Source: Paenibacillaceae bacterium UBA6304 (GTDB taxonomy: Bacteria; Bacillota; Bacilli; Paenibacillales; Paenibacillaceae). From it: 7,422 nt of DNA. Below, one piece after another: positions 1 to 5,313 of this stretch (positions are counted from its first letter, which is position 1; each line of letters begins with the position of its first letter). The translations under genes and the position numbers were made by a program. The DNA is taken from the NCBI GenBank assembly GCA_002439285.1, contig DJTQ01000302.1, forward strand, positions 1 to 7,422. Direction: 5' to 3'. The notes beneath the pieces are model-generated. The model did no database searches. It was not told the DNA's origin and worked only from the letters and a program-made list of their open reading frames with translations.

Positions 1-97
1 AGAATTGGAGTATTTCCTGGCCTGTAGCGAAGCCGGCGCCGACGACGGTGCCGATATAAGTGAAAGCGATTTGCATAACTTTTACGGCATTTTTCAT
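1..97 (-). CDS. ykvI: YkvI-like membrane protein, N-terminal part (3' end outside window)
   Basis: Reading the minus strand from the ATG at 97-95 gives 32 residues beginning MKNAVKVMQIAF, then YIGTVVGAGFATGQEILQF, before the window ends. This is the first transmembrane helix of the YkvI family of uncharacterised Bacillus/Paenibacillus membrane proteins. The glycine-rich GTVVGAGFATG stretch resembles the broken first helix of LeuT/APC-fold transporters. A good ribosome binding site (AGGGGGA on the minus strand, about 102-108) sits five or so bases before the ATG and fixes the start. The gene is divergent from xpt. The substrate is unknown for the family. Only the first helix is visible, so the assignment rests on that short but characteristic segment. 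Confidence 0.72.
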   Translation of the reverse strand, partial: MKNAVKVMQIAFTYIGTVVGAGFATGQEILQF

Positions 98-115
98 AGT
101 TTTCCCCCTGGCCGA

Positions 116-133
116 TGTGCTATATATAGTACA
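116..133. promoter_or_regulatory. Dyad between divergent ykvI and xpt (possible operator/promoter)
   Basis: TGTGCTATATATAGTACA is an 18-bp palindrome with one mismatched pair. It lies about 19 bp upstream of the ykvI start and 68 bp upstream of xpt. Its TATATA core could also serve as a -10 element in either direction, but no convincing -35 box was found. A second, shorter dyad (TGTCC-N7-GGACA, 142-158) follows. A regulatory role is inferred from symmetry and position only. Confidence 0.3.
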
Positions 134-200
134 AGGTATGTTGTCCGGGAACGGGACATGACTCAAACCCTAAATGAGATCTAGCTCGGGAGGAAATGGA

Positions 201-773
201 ATGGAGAAATTGAAACAAGCAATCGTGGAGCAGGGCGTGGTCGTATCGGATCAGGTATTAAAGCTGGATGCGCTGCTTAATCACCAAGTCGATCCGGCAC
301 TGACGATGGAAATGGGCAAACAATTTGCGGAGCGGTTCCGGGATGCCGGCGTAACCCGGGTAGTTACGGTTGAGTCTTCAGGAATTGCCGTAGCCTTCGC
401 TACGGCCTATGAGCTTGGAGTGCCGCTGGTGTTTGCCCGCCGCAAAAAAACGCTGCTCGCGGAACCGGACATGCTGTGCGAACGGGTTCCTTCGTTTACG
501 AAGGGCATCGTGACGGATATATTGATTTCCCGGGAATTTATTTCGCCGGATGACCGGATCTTGTTCATCGACGACATTATTGCCAATGGAGATGCAGCCA
601 GAGGTCTCGTGAAAATCATTGAACGTTCCGGAGCAACATTGGTCGGCGCAGGAATCGTAGTCGAAAAATGCTTCCAACTTGGAGCGAATGCGCTACGCGA
701 GCAGGGGGTTCGCTTGGAATCGCTCGTTAAAATCGCTTCGCTGGAGGATGGCCGCATTATTTTTGCAGACTAA
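201..773 (+). CDS. xpt: Xanthine phosphoribosyltransferase
   Basis: Xpt transfers the phosphoribosyl group of PRPP to xanthine, giving XMP, in cytoplasmic purine salvage. The 190-residue product matches Bacillus subtilis Xpt (194 residues) along its length: an N-terminal MEKLKQAIVEQGVVVSDQVLK block, the TVESSGIA segment (about 56-63), VFARRKK (78-84), and the PRPP-binding loop LFIDDIIANGDAA (121-133) with the paired aspartates. The start is the ATG at 201, because GGGAGG (188-193) lies 7 bases upstream. An in-frame ATG at 174 has no ribosome binding site. In B. subtilis xpt is followed by pbuX and preceded by a guanine riboswitch. Neither is present here: the next gene is unrelated, and the gap to the divergent ykvI start is only 103 bp with no recognisable purine aptamer. 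It is probably transcribed alone and ends at the terminator near 837. Confidence 0.93.
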   Translation: MEKLKQAIVEQGVVVSDQVLKLDALLNHQVDPALTMEMGKQFAERFRDAGVTRVVTVESSGIAVAFATAYELGVPLVFARRKKTLLAEPDMLCERVPSFTKGIVTDILISREFISPDDRILFIDDIIANGDAARGLVKIIERSGATLVGAGIVVEKCFQLGANALREQGVRLESLVKIASLEDGRIIFAD

Positions 774-780
774 ATCGCAA

Positions 781-837
781 GCCTGAAAATTAATTGGTTC
801 CAATTTTGCAACAGTTCTTTGCAGGCCTCTTTTTTTT
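781..837 (+). terminator. Probable Rho-independent terminator after xpt
   Basis: GCCTG (781-785) pairs with CAGGC (822-826), enclosing a long loop that itself contains an ATTG/CAAT hairpin (794-805 region), and is followed by a run of eight T (830-837). The outer stem is short, so termination strength is uncertain. Confidence 0.5.
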
Positions 838-846
838 CGTTATAAT
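818..846 (+). promoter_or_regulatory. Sigma-A type promoter for the 110-residue gene
   Basis: TTTGCA (818-823) is followed after 17 bp by a perfect TATAAT (841-846). The -35 box overlaps the terminator stem of xpt and the T run forms part of the spacer. Transcription would start near 853, giving a leader of only about 24 nt. Confidence 0.6.
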
Positions 847-876
847 GGGGATTACTAGGGAGAGGAGGCTTACAAA

Positions 877-1209
877 ATGGGGAAAGAATCTGTAGTGAAC
901 ACGGAATTTTTTATTTCAAAATTGTCCGAAGCCAAGGTGACTTTCGAGCGTGCCCTGGATTGCAAACATACGGAATTTGACGACCTTTATCCCTATATGC
1001 TTGAGCATCCCCAGTTCTTCTGGTATAAGCGCTACGTGGCCTGGTCCCAGTTGCTGACGATCGCAGGATTATGCGAGGAGCTTGGTGTATCCTGGAAAGA
1101 GGAGTTCAGTCCTCAGCAGGTTGTTTACTTGCAGCAACGAGTCATGTCCGCGAAAGTGCTTGATTTCTGGTTTGAGAAGAACGATAGCAAGGAACATGCA
1201 CAGCGTTAA
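877..1209 (+). CDS. Hypothetical protein, 110 residues, unrecognised
   Basis: This is very probably a real gene: a strong ribosome binding site (GAGAGGAGG, 860-868) sits 8 bases before the ATG, a consensus -10 box lies just upstream, and the reading frame has ordinary codon use. The product begins MGKESVVNTEFF and is rich in aromatic and charged residues, with an HPQFFWYKRYVAWSQLL stretch in the middle (about 44-60) and a probable amphipathic C-terminal half (QQVVYLQQRVMSAKVLDFWF). It has no signal peptide, membrane segment, cysteine pair or motif that I can assign, and looks like a small, mainly helical cytoplasmic protein. I do not recognise the family. It has its own promoter and is followed by a structured region and a terminator, so it appears monocistronic. 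Confidence 0.72.
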   Translation: MGKESVVNTEFFISKLSEAKVTFERALDCKHTEFDDLYPYMLEHPQFFWYKRYVAWSQLLTIAGLCEELGVSWKEEFSPQQVVYLQQRVMSAKVLDFWFEKNDSKEHAQR

Positions 1210-1233
1210 GGATTTCAATTCACTAGTATCACC

Positions 1234-1340
1234 ATTAGCCGTAGGCAGGTAGGGCGGTTCTGATTAGACGACCCAGTGCGGGTCGTTAGAAAGTACGGAA
1301 TATTCTTGGACTCCGTCAGTTTGCTGCGGGGTCTTTTTTT
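1234..1340 (+). ncRNA. Candidate structured RNA or 3' UTR ending in a terminator
   Basis: Three hairpins follow one another between the 110-residue gene and the 71-residue gene. One is ATTAGCCG/CGG-tt-CTGAT (1234-1264). The second is a perfect 7-bp stem ACGACCC-AGTGC-GGGTCGT (1268-1286). The third is the terminator hairpin (1309-1333) with a T run. It fits no riboswitch class I know; there is no T-box, purine, SAM or c-di-GMP signature. It may be only a structured 3' UTR, or a processed small RNA. No internal promoter was found. Confidence 0.3.
1308..1340 (+). terminator. Rho-independent terminator
   Basis: GACTCCG (1309-1315) pairs with CGGGGTC (1327-1333), with an inner CAG/CTG pairing in the loop, followed directly by seven T (1334-1340). 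It ends the transcript of the 110-residue gene. Confidence 0.8.
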
Positions 1341-1351
1341 GTTAATATAAT
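1321..1351 (+). promoter_or_regulatory. Possible promoter for the 71-residue gene
   Basis: A perfect TATAAT (1346-1351) lies immediately after the terminator T run. The best -35 candidate, TTGCTG (1321-1326), is at a long 19-bp spacing inside the terminator, so this is a -10-driven or weak promoter. Confidence 0.4.
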
Positions 1352-1383
1352 TTAAGATGATTTCTTAAAAGGCGGTGAATTCG

Positions 1384-1599
1384 ATGATTTCCGATGAAGA
1401 GTTGAATGAATTCAGAATGTCGGGTGAAAAGGTGCGCGTAGTGCGGGATGCAATTCCCGAGAACGATGTCAGGGGCATCGTCGTCGCTTGGGATGACACT
1501 CATGTGGTGATTCGAAGACCGAACCGGAATGTAGTCAAACTGGACCGGAGCTACAGCTATCGTCCTTCCCGGGAACCACGGGTTTTGCCGGAGGGTTAA
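1384..1599 (+). CDS. Small hypothetical protein, 71 residues, unrecognised
   Basis: The ATG at 1384 is preceded at a good distance by AAAGGCGGTGA (1368-1378), one base away from a perfect match to the 16S anti-Shine-Dalgarno. An in-frame GTG at 1375 lies inside that ribosome binding site, so it cannot be the start. The product begins MISDEELNEFRMSGEKVRVV and continues with alternating hydrophobic and charged residues (VRGIVVAWDDTHVVIRRPN, about 29-47), ending in a basic proline-rich tail (SYRPSREPR). The pattern suggests a small beta-rich domain, perhaps SH3- or KOW-like, after an N-terminal helix. That is inference from residue pattern only. No cysteines, signal peptide or membrane helix. 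It may be co-transcribed with the downstream AhpD-fold gene, since no terminator lies between them. Confidence 0.7.
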   Translation: MISDEELNEFRMSGEKVRVVRDAIPENDVRGIVVAWDDTHVVIRRPNRNVVKLDRSYSYRPSREPRVLPEG

Positions 1600-1673
1600 G
1601 CATATTTCTGGCTGAGCGGGACAACGTAGTAGGGTAAGAAGCCAATCCCTTGCAGAAAGGAAACCTATACCTT

Positions 1674-2018
1674 ATGTCACTCGTCAGCGACAAAATCAAA
1701 GCTTATAAAGACCAGATTAGCGATTACGGACAAGCCGTTCCCGGTGCTACTGAGGCTTACCATGCCTTTACCGGAGAAAGCTTCGGCGACGGTGTTCTGG
1801 ACTCGAAGACCAAGCAGCTTATCGCGCTTGGTATCGCACTGTCCACAAACAATGAAGTATGCACGTACTATCATGCCTCGGAGGCCAGATCCAAAGGAGC
1901 CACGGAAGCGGAACTTCTGGAGACGGTAGCCGTTGCTTCGGCTGCACTTGCCGGTAATGCGCTATCCCAGGGTGTAATTCGTGTGCAAGAAGCACTGGGT
2001 GAACCTCCGGTTCACTAG
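1674..2018 (+). CDS. Carboxymuconolactone decarboxylase / AhpD-fold protein
   Basis: The 114-residue product has the single-domain layout of the carboxymuconolactone decarboxylase (CMD) family: an N-terminal helix, SKTKQLIALGIAL (44-56), the active-site helix EVCTYYHASEARSKGATEAE (61-80) and a C-terminal ETVAVASAALAGNALSQG segment (83-100). CMD proteins include decarboxylases and AhpD-type alkylhydroperoxidase partners. AhpD uses a CxxC pair plus a histidine. Here only the second cysteine (C63) and the histidine (H67) remain, and the first cysteine position is N60, so a classical AhpD disulfide mechanism is unlikely. Small YurZ-like Bacillus proteins are the nearest type I recall. ATG 1674 is chosen with GAAAGGA (1655-1661) upstream, although the spacing is long (about 12 bases). 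A TTG at 1650 has no site. It is followed by a strong terminator. Confidence 0.85.
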   Translation: MSLVSDKIKAYKDQISDYGQAVPGATEAYHAFTGESFGDGVLDSKTKQLIALGIALSTNNEVCTYYHASEARSKGATEAELLETVAVASAALAGNALSQGVIRVQEALGEPPVH

Positions 2019-2073
2019 ATACCGCAAGGCCGATCCATGAAGGTCGAGTCTTCGCATATTAACAATAAGAGGG

Positions 2074-2113
2074 GTGTCCCATGCTTGAAAACGAGGCTTG
2101 GGGCACTTTTTTT
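2074..2113 (+). terminator. Rho-independent terminator after the AhpD-fold gene
   Basis: GTGTCCCA (2074-2081) pairs with TGGGGCAC (2099-2106), one wobble, followed by seven T (2107-2113). It insulates the tRNA promoter that follows. Confidence 0.85.
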
Positions 2114-2124
2114 GAAAAATTTTG

Positions 2125-2153
2125 TTGACTTCAATTTGTCTGCATGATATATT
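2125..2153 (+). promoter_or_regulatory. Promoter of tRNA-Leu
   Basis: TTGACT (2125-2130), a 17-bp spacer, then TATATT (2148-2153), with a TGA just before the -10 box giving an extended -10. Transcription would start near 2160, about 40 nt before the tRNA. Confidence 0.8.
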
Positions 2154-2199
2154 AAATCTTGTCGCTGCGGAAATTTATTTCCTGTAAGTTAGACAACAA

Positions 2200-2284
<85 letters not shown>

Positions 2285-2302
2285 TCATCCTAACATTGAA
2301 CG

Positions 2303-2342
2303 AGCTCTTGAATTTGTCGCTACGACGATTCAGGAGCTTTTT
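2303..2342 (+). terminator. Rho-independent terminator after intact tRNA-Leu
   Basis: AGCTCTTGAAT (2303-2313) pairs with ATTCAGGAGCT (2328-2338) over 11 bp with one wobble. The loop contains a further GTCG-CTA-CGAC stem. Five T follow (2338-2342). It differs completely from the terminator after the tRNA fragment at 5018-5055, as expected if it came with inserted DNA. Confidence 0.8.
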
Positions 2343-2349
2343 GCATAGG

Positions 2350-2376
2350 AAGAATGGCTATGTCCTAGCCATTCTT
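2350..2376. repeat. Perfect 11-bp inverted repeat (hairpin)
   Basis: AAGAATGGCTA (2350-2360), loop TGTCC, then TAGCCATTCTT (2366-2376). No T run follows on either strand, so it is not a standard terminator. It may be an RNA hairpin or a protein/recombinase binding dyad. Between it and the next terminator lies a smaller GCGAG/CTCGC stem (2403-2419). No gene is visible in 2285-2489. Confidence 0.6.
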
Positions 2377-2431
2377 GAATCTCATTCAGACTCACACCAT
2401 TGGCGAGTAACAAGCTCGCACAACTAAGATT

Positions 2432-2473
2432 GTCCACTTCCCGTGTATTTCCTTTGGCGAAGTGGACTTTTTT
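2432..2473 (+). terminator. Rho-independent terminator convergent with lysR
   Basis: GTCCACTTC (2432-2440) pairs perfectly with GAAGTGGAC (2459-2467) around an 18-nt loop, with six T on the plus strand (2468-2473). On the minus strand the hairpin follows the lysR stop by 16 bp but lacks a good T run, so it may work weakly for lysR as well. No plus-strand gene needs it apart from read-through of the tRNA. Confidence 0.7.
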
Positions 2474-2489
2474 AGTTTGATTACGTTAT

Positions 2490-3377
2490 TCAAATGGACT
2501 GCTTGGATAGAGCCTCAAAATAACCAAGAACGACCTCGCGAAATTCACAAGCCGCTTGCGACATGTACCGACTCTTATGTCGCAGCAAAGCGATTTCGCG
2601 TATCAGTTCGTCATTTTCCACCGGTATGTACTTGGTCTTTTCCCATGACATCTTTGCTGTGCTTGGTATGAAGGCAAGGCCGATCTCGGCTTCTACAAGC
2701 GTGATGAGCCGGGTAGGTTCATCTCCTTCATACACATATTTAAGATCAAATCCGGCCGATTTGCATATCGAGTCCACTAAATCACGAGTGCCGTAGCCCT
2801 TCTTCATACCGACAAAGCTCTCATCTCTTAGTTCTGTTAAGGCCACACTGCTGCGGTCTGCCAGATGATGTCCCAGAGGAACAGCAACAAGAAGTGGATC
2901 AACGAAGACAACTTGACATTCAATATCCTCCCCGTGAATAGGGGGGGACGACAAGCAAAAATCGACATCACCCCGATGTAAAAGCGTGACCATTTCCTGC
3001 GTGGTCAGCATTTGTACATGAAATTGAATATTAGGTCGTTTTTTAAGAAACTCTCGCAGGATCTGGGGTAATGTGCTTGCGGCCGTTACCGCCAGCTCCA
3101 GCGTACCGAATTCTGCGCTGGATAAATCGCTAATCTCCTGCTTCCCCTGTTCCAATTCAAACAAAGCCCTTTCTGCGCGGCGAAGAAATCTGTTCCCAAA
3201 CTCATTCAATCGCAGTTTTCTTCCGGATCGATCAAATAAAGGGACCCCCAAATCTTCTTCGAGGCGTTGAATCGTTTTGCTTAGCGACGATTGAGTAACG
3301 TGCAGACTTCGGGCAGCTTCGGTTACATGCTCCAATCGGGCTACCGTTAAAAAGTATTGCAGTTGCAACAATTCCAT
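2490..3377 (-). CDS. LysR-family transcriptional regulator
   Basis: The 295-residue product has the usual LysR length and plan. The N-terminal winged helix-turn-helix covers about residues 1-60, with the signature LEHVTEAARSLHVTQSSLSK (15-34) and LEEDLGVPLFDRSGRKLRL (39-57), followed by a linker helix and a two-lobed effector-binding domain (about 90-290; GTLELAVTAAS start and EAEIGLAFIPS near 230). The ATG at 3377-3375 has a strong ribosome binding site on the minus strand (GGGAGG, 3386-3391). It is divergent from the MFS gene with 113 bp between starts, the classic arrangement for a LysR protein controlling its neighbour and itself. B. subtilis YybE, also beside an MFS gene (yybF), is a similar type. 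The effector is unknown. The pair lies inside the tRNA-Leu direct repeats, suggesting they were acquired together. Confidence 0.92.
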   Translation of the reverse strand: MELLQLQYFLTVARLEHVTEAARSLHVTQSSLSKTIQRLEEDLGVPLFDRSGRKLRLNEFGNRFLRRAERALFELEQGKQEISDLSSAEFGTLELAVTAASTLPQILREFLKKRPNIQFHVQMLTTQEMVTLLHRGDVDFCLSSPPIHGEDIECQVVFVDPLLVAVPLGHHLADRSSVALTELRDESFVGMKKGYGTRDLVDSICKSAGFDLKYVYEGDEPTRLITLVEAEIGLAFIPSTAKMSWEKTKYIPVENDELIREIALLRHKSRYMSQAACEFREVVLGYFEALSKQSI

Positions 3378-3401
3378 GATTTCAACCTCCCGTCATTCCT
3401 T

Positions 3402-3418
3402 TTGATCAATGATATCAT
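3402..3418. promoter_or_regulatory. Tandem palindromes in the lysR-MFS divergent region
   Basis: TTGATCAA (3402-3409) directly abuts ATGATATCAT (3409-3418), both perfect palindromes, about 25-40 bp upstream of the lysR start. LysR proteins bind interrupted dyads in such intergenic regions, so this is the best candidate operator. No strong sigma-A promoter for the MFS gene could be fixed; TTGGAG (3432-3437) with TAAGAT (3456-3461) is a weak possibility, fitting an activator-dependent promoter. Confidence 0.35.
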
Positions 3419-3490
3419 AACCTGAAATGCGTTGGAGTGAATGTAAAATTTCAAGTAAGATATCCATGTAAAATATAGGGGGGGATCAAA

Positions 3491-4888
3491 ATGGACATTC
3501 GCAGCAAGTGGTTAATGATAGCTGTTGGATTAGGGATACTGCTAAACCCGTTAAATTCCTCAATGATTTCTGTTGCTATTGCCAGACTGCAGTATGTATA
3601 TAGCATTGATTTTACGGCTGTTTCCTGGATTGTTTTTTCTTTCTACATTGCCAGTGCTATTGCCCAACCTGTCATGGGTAAGGCAAGTGATCTTTTTGGC
3701 CGTAGGAAGATATTTCTGGCTGGTCTTGTTGTATCTTTGGTTTCTTCGATATTGGCTCCATTTTCGCCGAATTTTGCATGGCTTATCGTGTCCCGCATTG
3801 TGCAATCGATCGGAACGAGCATGCTGATTGCGGTTGGAACGGCAATTGTACGCATTCATATTACAGAAAAACAAGCGTCTGCGCTGGCCGGTTTGTCGAT
3901 CTTCCTGTCCGGTGCGGCGGCTATAGGTCCTTTTGCCGGAGGGGTATTGATTCAATGGTGGGACTGGCCTGCCATCTTCATCGTCAATATTCCGTTCGTG
4001 CTGGCAAGCTTTCTGCTGGCATGGAAGATGATTCCCAAGGATGAAACGGCAGCGTCGCTTGCACGCGACATGTCGTTTCGAAAATGGCTAAGTGTGATTG
4101 ATGTGTCAGGAATTGTACTTTTTGCGGTAGGACTGGTTGCCCTGCTATTCAGTTTACTGTCGGCGAAAACATCTGGGCATGTCTCCATGTGGAATATGAT
4201 TGTCGGATTGATCGGTCTTGTGGCGCTGGGGGCTTTCGTTCGACATGAGTTGAAAACGACGTCGCCCTTTATTCCCTTGCGCACCTTCGCCCAATATCCG
4301 GCAATGACTTGGGTCAATATTCAATACATGCTCGTCAATTTGCTTTATTATGCGCTCTTTTTCGGGATACCATCTTATCTGCAAATGGTACGCCATGTCA
4401 GCGAATTCCAGACAGGGATTTTGATGCTCACCCTGGGCTTGAGTTCGATCGTGGCTTCCCCAATAGCAGGGAAATGGGTCGATAAATCGGGACCTAGACC
4501 GGCATTGATCGTATCGGCATTCCTGATGGCATTGGGTTCGCTGTGGATCGTGACATGGACGCAAACTTCACCGGTCATTATCGTGAGCCTGGCGTTAGCT
4601 GCATTCGGTTTTAGTAATGGGTTGAACGCCGTTGGTATGCAGGCCGCTTTATTTAAAAGCTCTCCAAAAGAAATGGCCGGGGTAGCATCTGGATTATTCA
4701 ATACATCGAGATACTTCGGTACGATTTTATCTTCTCTGTTGACAGGCATTATTATGGGAGGTGCGTTCAACTTCGCAGGATTTCGACTGCTTGGAATTTT
4801 CCTTACGGTCATTGCGTTGGTCTTGGTATGGATAAGTGTTCGCCTCCGATATTCAGGTCAATTGAACGAACCGGGTACAAGCAAGTAA
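3491..4888 (+). CDS. MFS transporter, DHA2 (EmrB/QacA)-like, probable drug or metabolite exporter
   Basis: A 465-residue integral membrane protein with about 14 hydrophobic segments spread from residue 8 to 450, the number typical of DHA2 proton-driven exporters. MFS motif A is clear after the second helix (GKASDLFGRRKI, 63-74), and a DHA2 motif-C-like block GPFAGG...DWPAIFIVNIP spans 146-168. A second motif-A-like loop GKWVDKSGPRPAL (327-339) marks the C-terminal half. In helix 1 the usual LDxTIVNVA motif reads LNSSMISVA (21-29), with asparagine where many drug exporters have aspartate. A variant helix of this kind occurs in other DHA2 proteins. A run of seven G then A (3478-3485) forms the ribosome binding site 5 bases before the ATG. 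Probably controlled by the divergent LysR. It has no terminator of its own; transcripts would run through the tRNA fragment to the terminator at 5018-5055. The substrate cannot be told from sequence. Confidence 0.9.
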   Translation: MDIRSKWLMIAVGLGILLNPLNSSMISVAIARLQYVYSIDFTAVSWIVFSFYIASAIAQPVMGKASDLFGRRKIFLAGLVVSLVSSILAPFSPNFAWLIVSRIVQSIGTSMLIAVGTAIVRIHITEKQASALAGLSIFLSGAAAIGPFAGGVLIQWWDWPAIFIVNIPFVLASFLLAWKMIPKDETAASLARDMSFRKWLSVIDVSGIVLFAVGLVALLFSLLSAKTSGHVSMWNMIVGLIGLVALGAFVRHELKTTSPFIPLRTFAQYPAMTWVNIQYMLVNLLYYALFFGIPSYLQMVRHVSEFQTGILMLTLGLSSIVASPIAGKWVDKSGPRPALIVSAFLMALGSLWIVTWTQTSPVIIVSLALAAFGFSNGLNAVGMQAALFKSSPKEMAGVASGLFNTSRYFGTILSSLLTGIIMGGAFNFAGFRLLGIFLTVIALVLVWISVRLRYSGQLNEPGTSK

Positions 4889-4910
4889 ATATCAAGGATT
4901 GGACCTCAAA

Positions 4911-4920
4911 CAAACGTTTG
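4911..4920. promoter_or_regulatory. LacI-family operator-like palindrome
   Basis: CAAACGTTTG is a perfect 10-bp palindrome with the central CG typical of LacI-family operators. It lies 23 bp after the MFS stop and 414 bp before the amylase start. With no promoter beside it, a regulatory role is uncertain. A second dyad, GTCATaATGAC (4934-4944), follows just before the tRNA fragment. Confidence 0.25.
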
Positions 4921-4952
4921 CGGCGAATACCATGTCATAATGACGTAGAAGT

Positions 4953-5003
4953 TTCAGGTCCGTGTGGGCTAACTCCCCGGGGAGGTTCGAGTCCTCTCGA
5001 CCG
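4953..5003 (+). pseudogene. 3' fragment of tRNA-Leu(CAG); putative second attachment site
   Basis: This repeats 2232-2282 of the intact tRNA-Leu in the same orientation at 49 of 51 positions, starting exactly at the first anticodon-loop base. The 5' half is absent: the bases where the 5' anticodon stem should be (4948-4952, GAAGT) do not pair. The two substitutions fall in the variable loop and beside the T stem and would not disturb folding, so the fragment looks like the end of a once-functional gene. A single C is missing from the acceptor strand after 5003, then ATCAT matches again. It is followed by a strong terminator, as a genuine tRNA gene end would be. Confidence 0.88.
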
Positions 5004-5017
5004 ATCATAAAGACAAT

Positions 5018-5055
5018 GGAGACTCCAGAGAAATCTGGGGTCTCTTTGTTTTTTT
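5018..5055 (+). terminator. Rho-independent terminator after the tRNA fragment
   Basis: GAGACTCCAGA (5019-5029), tetraloop GAAA, TCTGGGGTCTC (5034-5044), an 11-bp stem with one wobble, then TTTGTTTTTTT. It is probably the original tRNA-Leu terminator and now also ends MFS transcripts. Confidence 0.9.
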
Positions 5056-5078
5056 ACTATTTTTTTCTATCCCATATA

Positions 5079-5107
5079 TTGACAATATTACAAAACCGTG
5101 ATATTTT
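5079..5107 (+). promoter_or_regulatory. Strong extended -10 promoter for the amylase gene
   Basis: Perfect TTGACA (5079-5084), 17-bp spacer, TATTTT (5102-5107) with TGA directly before it, and a T-rich stretch upstream that could act as an UP element. Predicted start near 5114, giving a leader of about 220 nt. Confidence 0.82.
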
Positions 5108-5113
5108 CTTGTT

Positions 5114-5128
5114 GGAAAACCGGTTTCC
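5114..5128. promoter_or_regulatory. Operator-like dyad at the amylase transcription start
   Basis: GGAAAACCGGTTTCC contains the perfect 10-bp palindrome AAACCGGTTT (5117-5126), with a CG centre as in LacI-family operators. It begins 6 bp after the -10 box, at the predicted start site, where a bound repressor would block initiation. Confidence 0.45.
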
Positions 5129-5152
5129 TTGCTTGAAAATGACGATCGCCTC

Positions 5153-5161
5153 AGGAAGGAG
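5153..5161 (+). promoter_or_regulatory. Shine-Dalgarno-like sequence inside the leader
   Basis: AGGAAGGAG lies about 40 nt into the predicted leader and 172 bp before the amylase start, with no usable start codon at proper spacing (TTG follows with no gap). It may act as a ribosome-binding 5' mRNA stabiliser, as described for the cry3A leader, or be chance. Confidence 0.3.
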
Positions 5162-5294
5162 TTGAGCGTTAGCGGCAGGATTGTAAACGGAATCGAACTC
5201 ACTCTCACTAACCTGGACAAGTCAGGTAGACAGAATCAAGCTCTATTTAGACTCATAGGTAGAACTGGGGAAAGGGCGGAAGGACGGACTCTAT

Positions 5295-5313
5295 TTTGTA
5301 AGCGCTTTACAAA
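5295..5313. promoter_or_regulatory. cre-like dyad (CcpA or other LacI-family site) before the amylase
   Basis: TTTGTAA-GCGCT-TTACAAA is a perfect 7-bp inverted repeat around 5 bases. The core TGTAAGCGCTTTACA differs from a canonical 14-bp catabolite-responsive element (TGTAAGCGCTTACA type) only by one extra T in the right half. It ends 3 bases before the ribosome binding site, so a bound protein would act as a roadblock to transcription. CcpA repression is expected for a starch-degrading enzyme; the extra base leaves a dedicated LacI-type regulator possible. Confidence 0.6.

Noticed and set aside
174..200. Upstream ATG start for xpt adding nine residues
   Set aside because: No ribosome binding site precedes it, whereas the strong GGGAGG lies between it and the ATG at 201, and the family begins at the latter.
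1375..1383. GTG start for the 71-residue protein
   Set aside because: The GTG is part of the ribosome binding site itself; ATG 1384 is correctly spaced.
3560..4812. Antisense and alternative-frame open frames within the MFS gene
   Set aside because: They overlap a clearly coding membrane-protein frame and carry no start signals or recognisable domains.
4920..4952. Possible decayed 5' half of the second tRNA-Leu
   Set aside because: The stretch has the right length and shares GCGG and GACG at near-matching positions, but otherwise shows no similarity above chance and forms neither acceptor nor D stem.
2285..4952. Integrase, transposase or insertion sequence inside the tRNA repeats
   Set aside because: Both strands are accounted for by lysR, the MFS gene and short non-coding stretches; no recombinase motif or terminal inverted repeats were found.
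4828..5010. Open frame ending in the same tRNA-derived peptide
   Set aside because: It is the MFS 3' end read in another frame running into the tRNA fragment.
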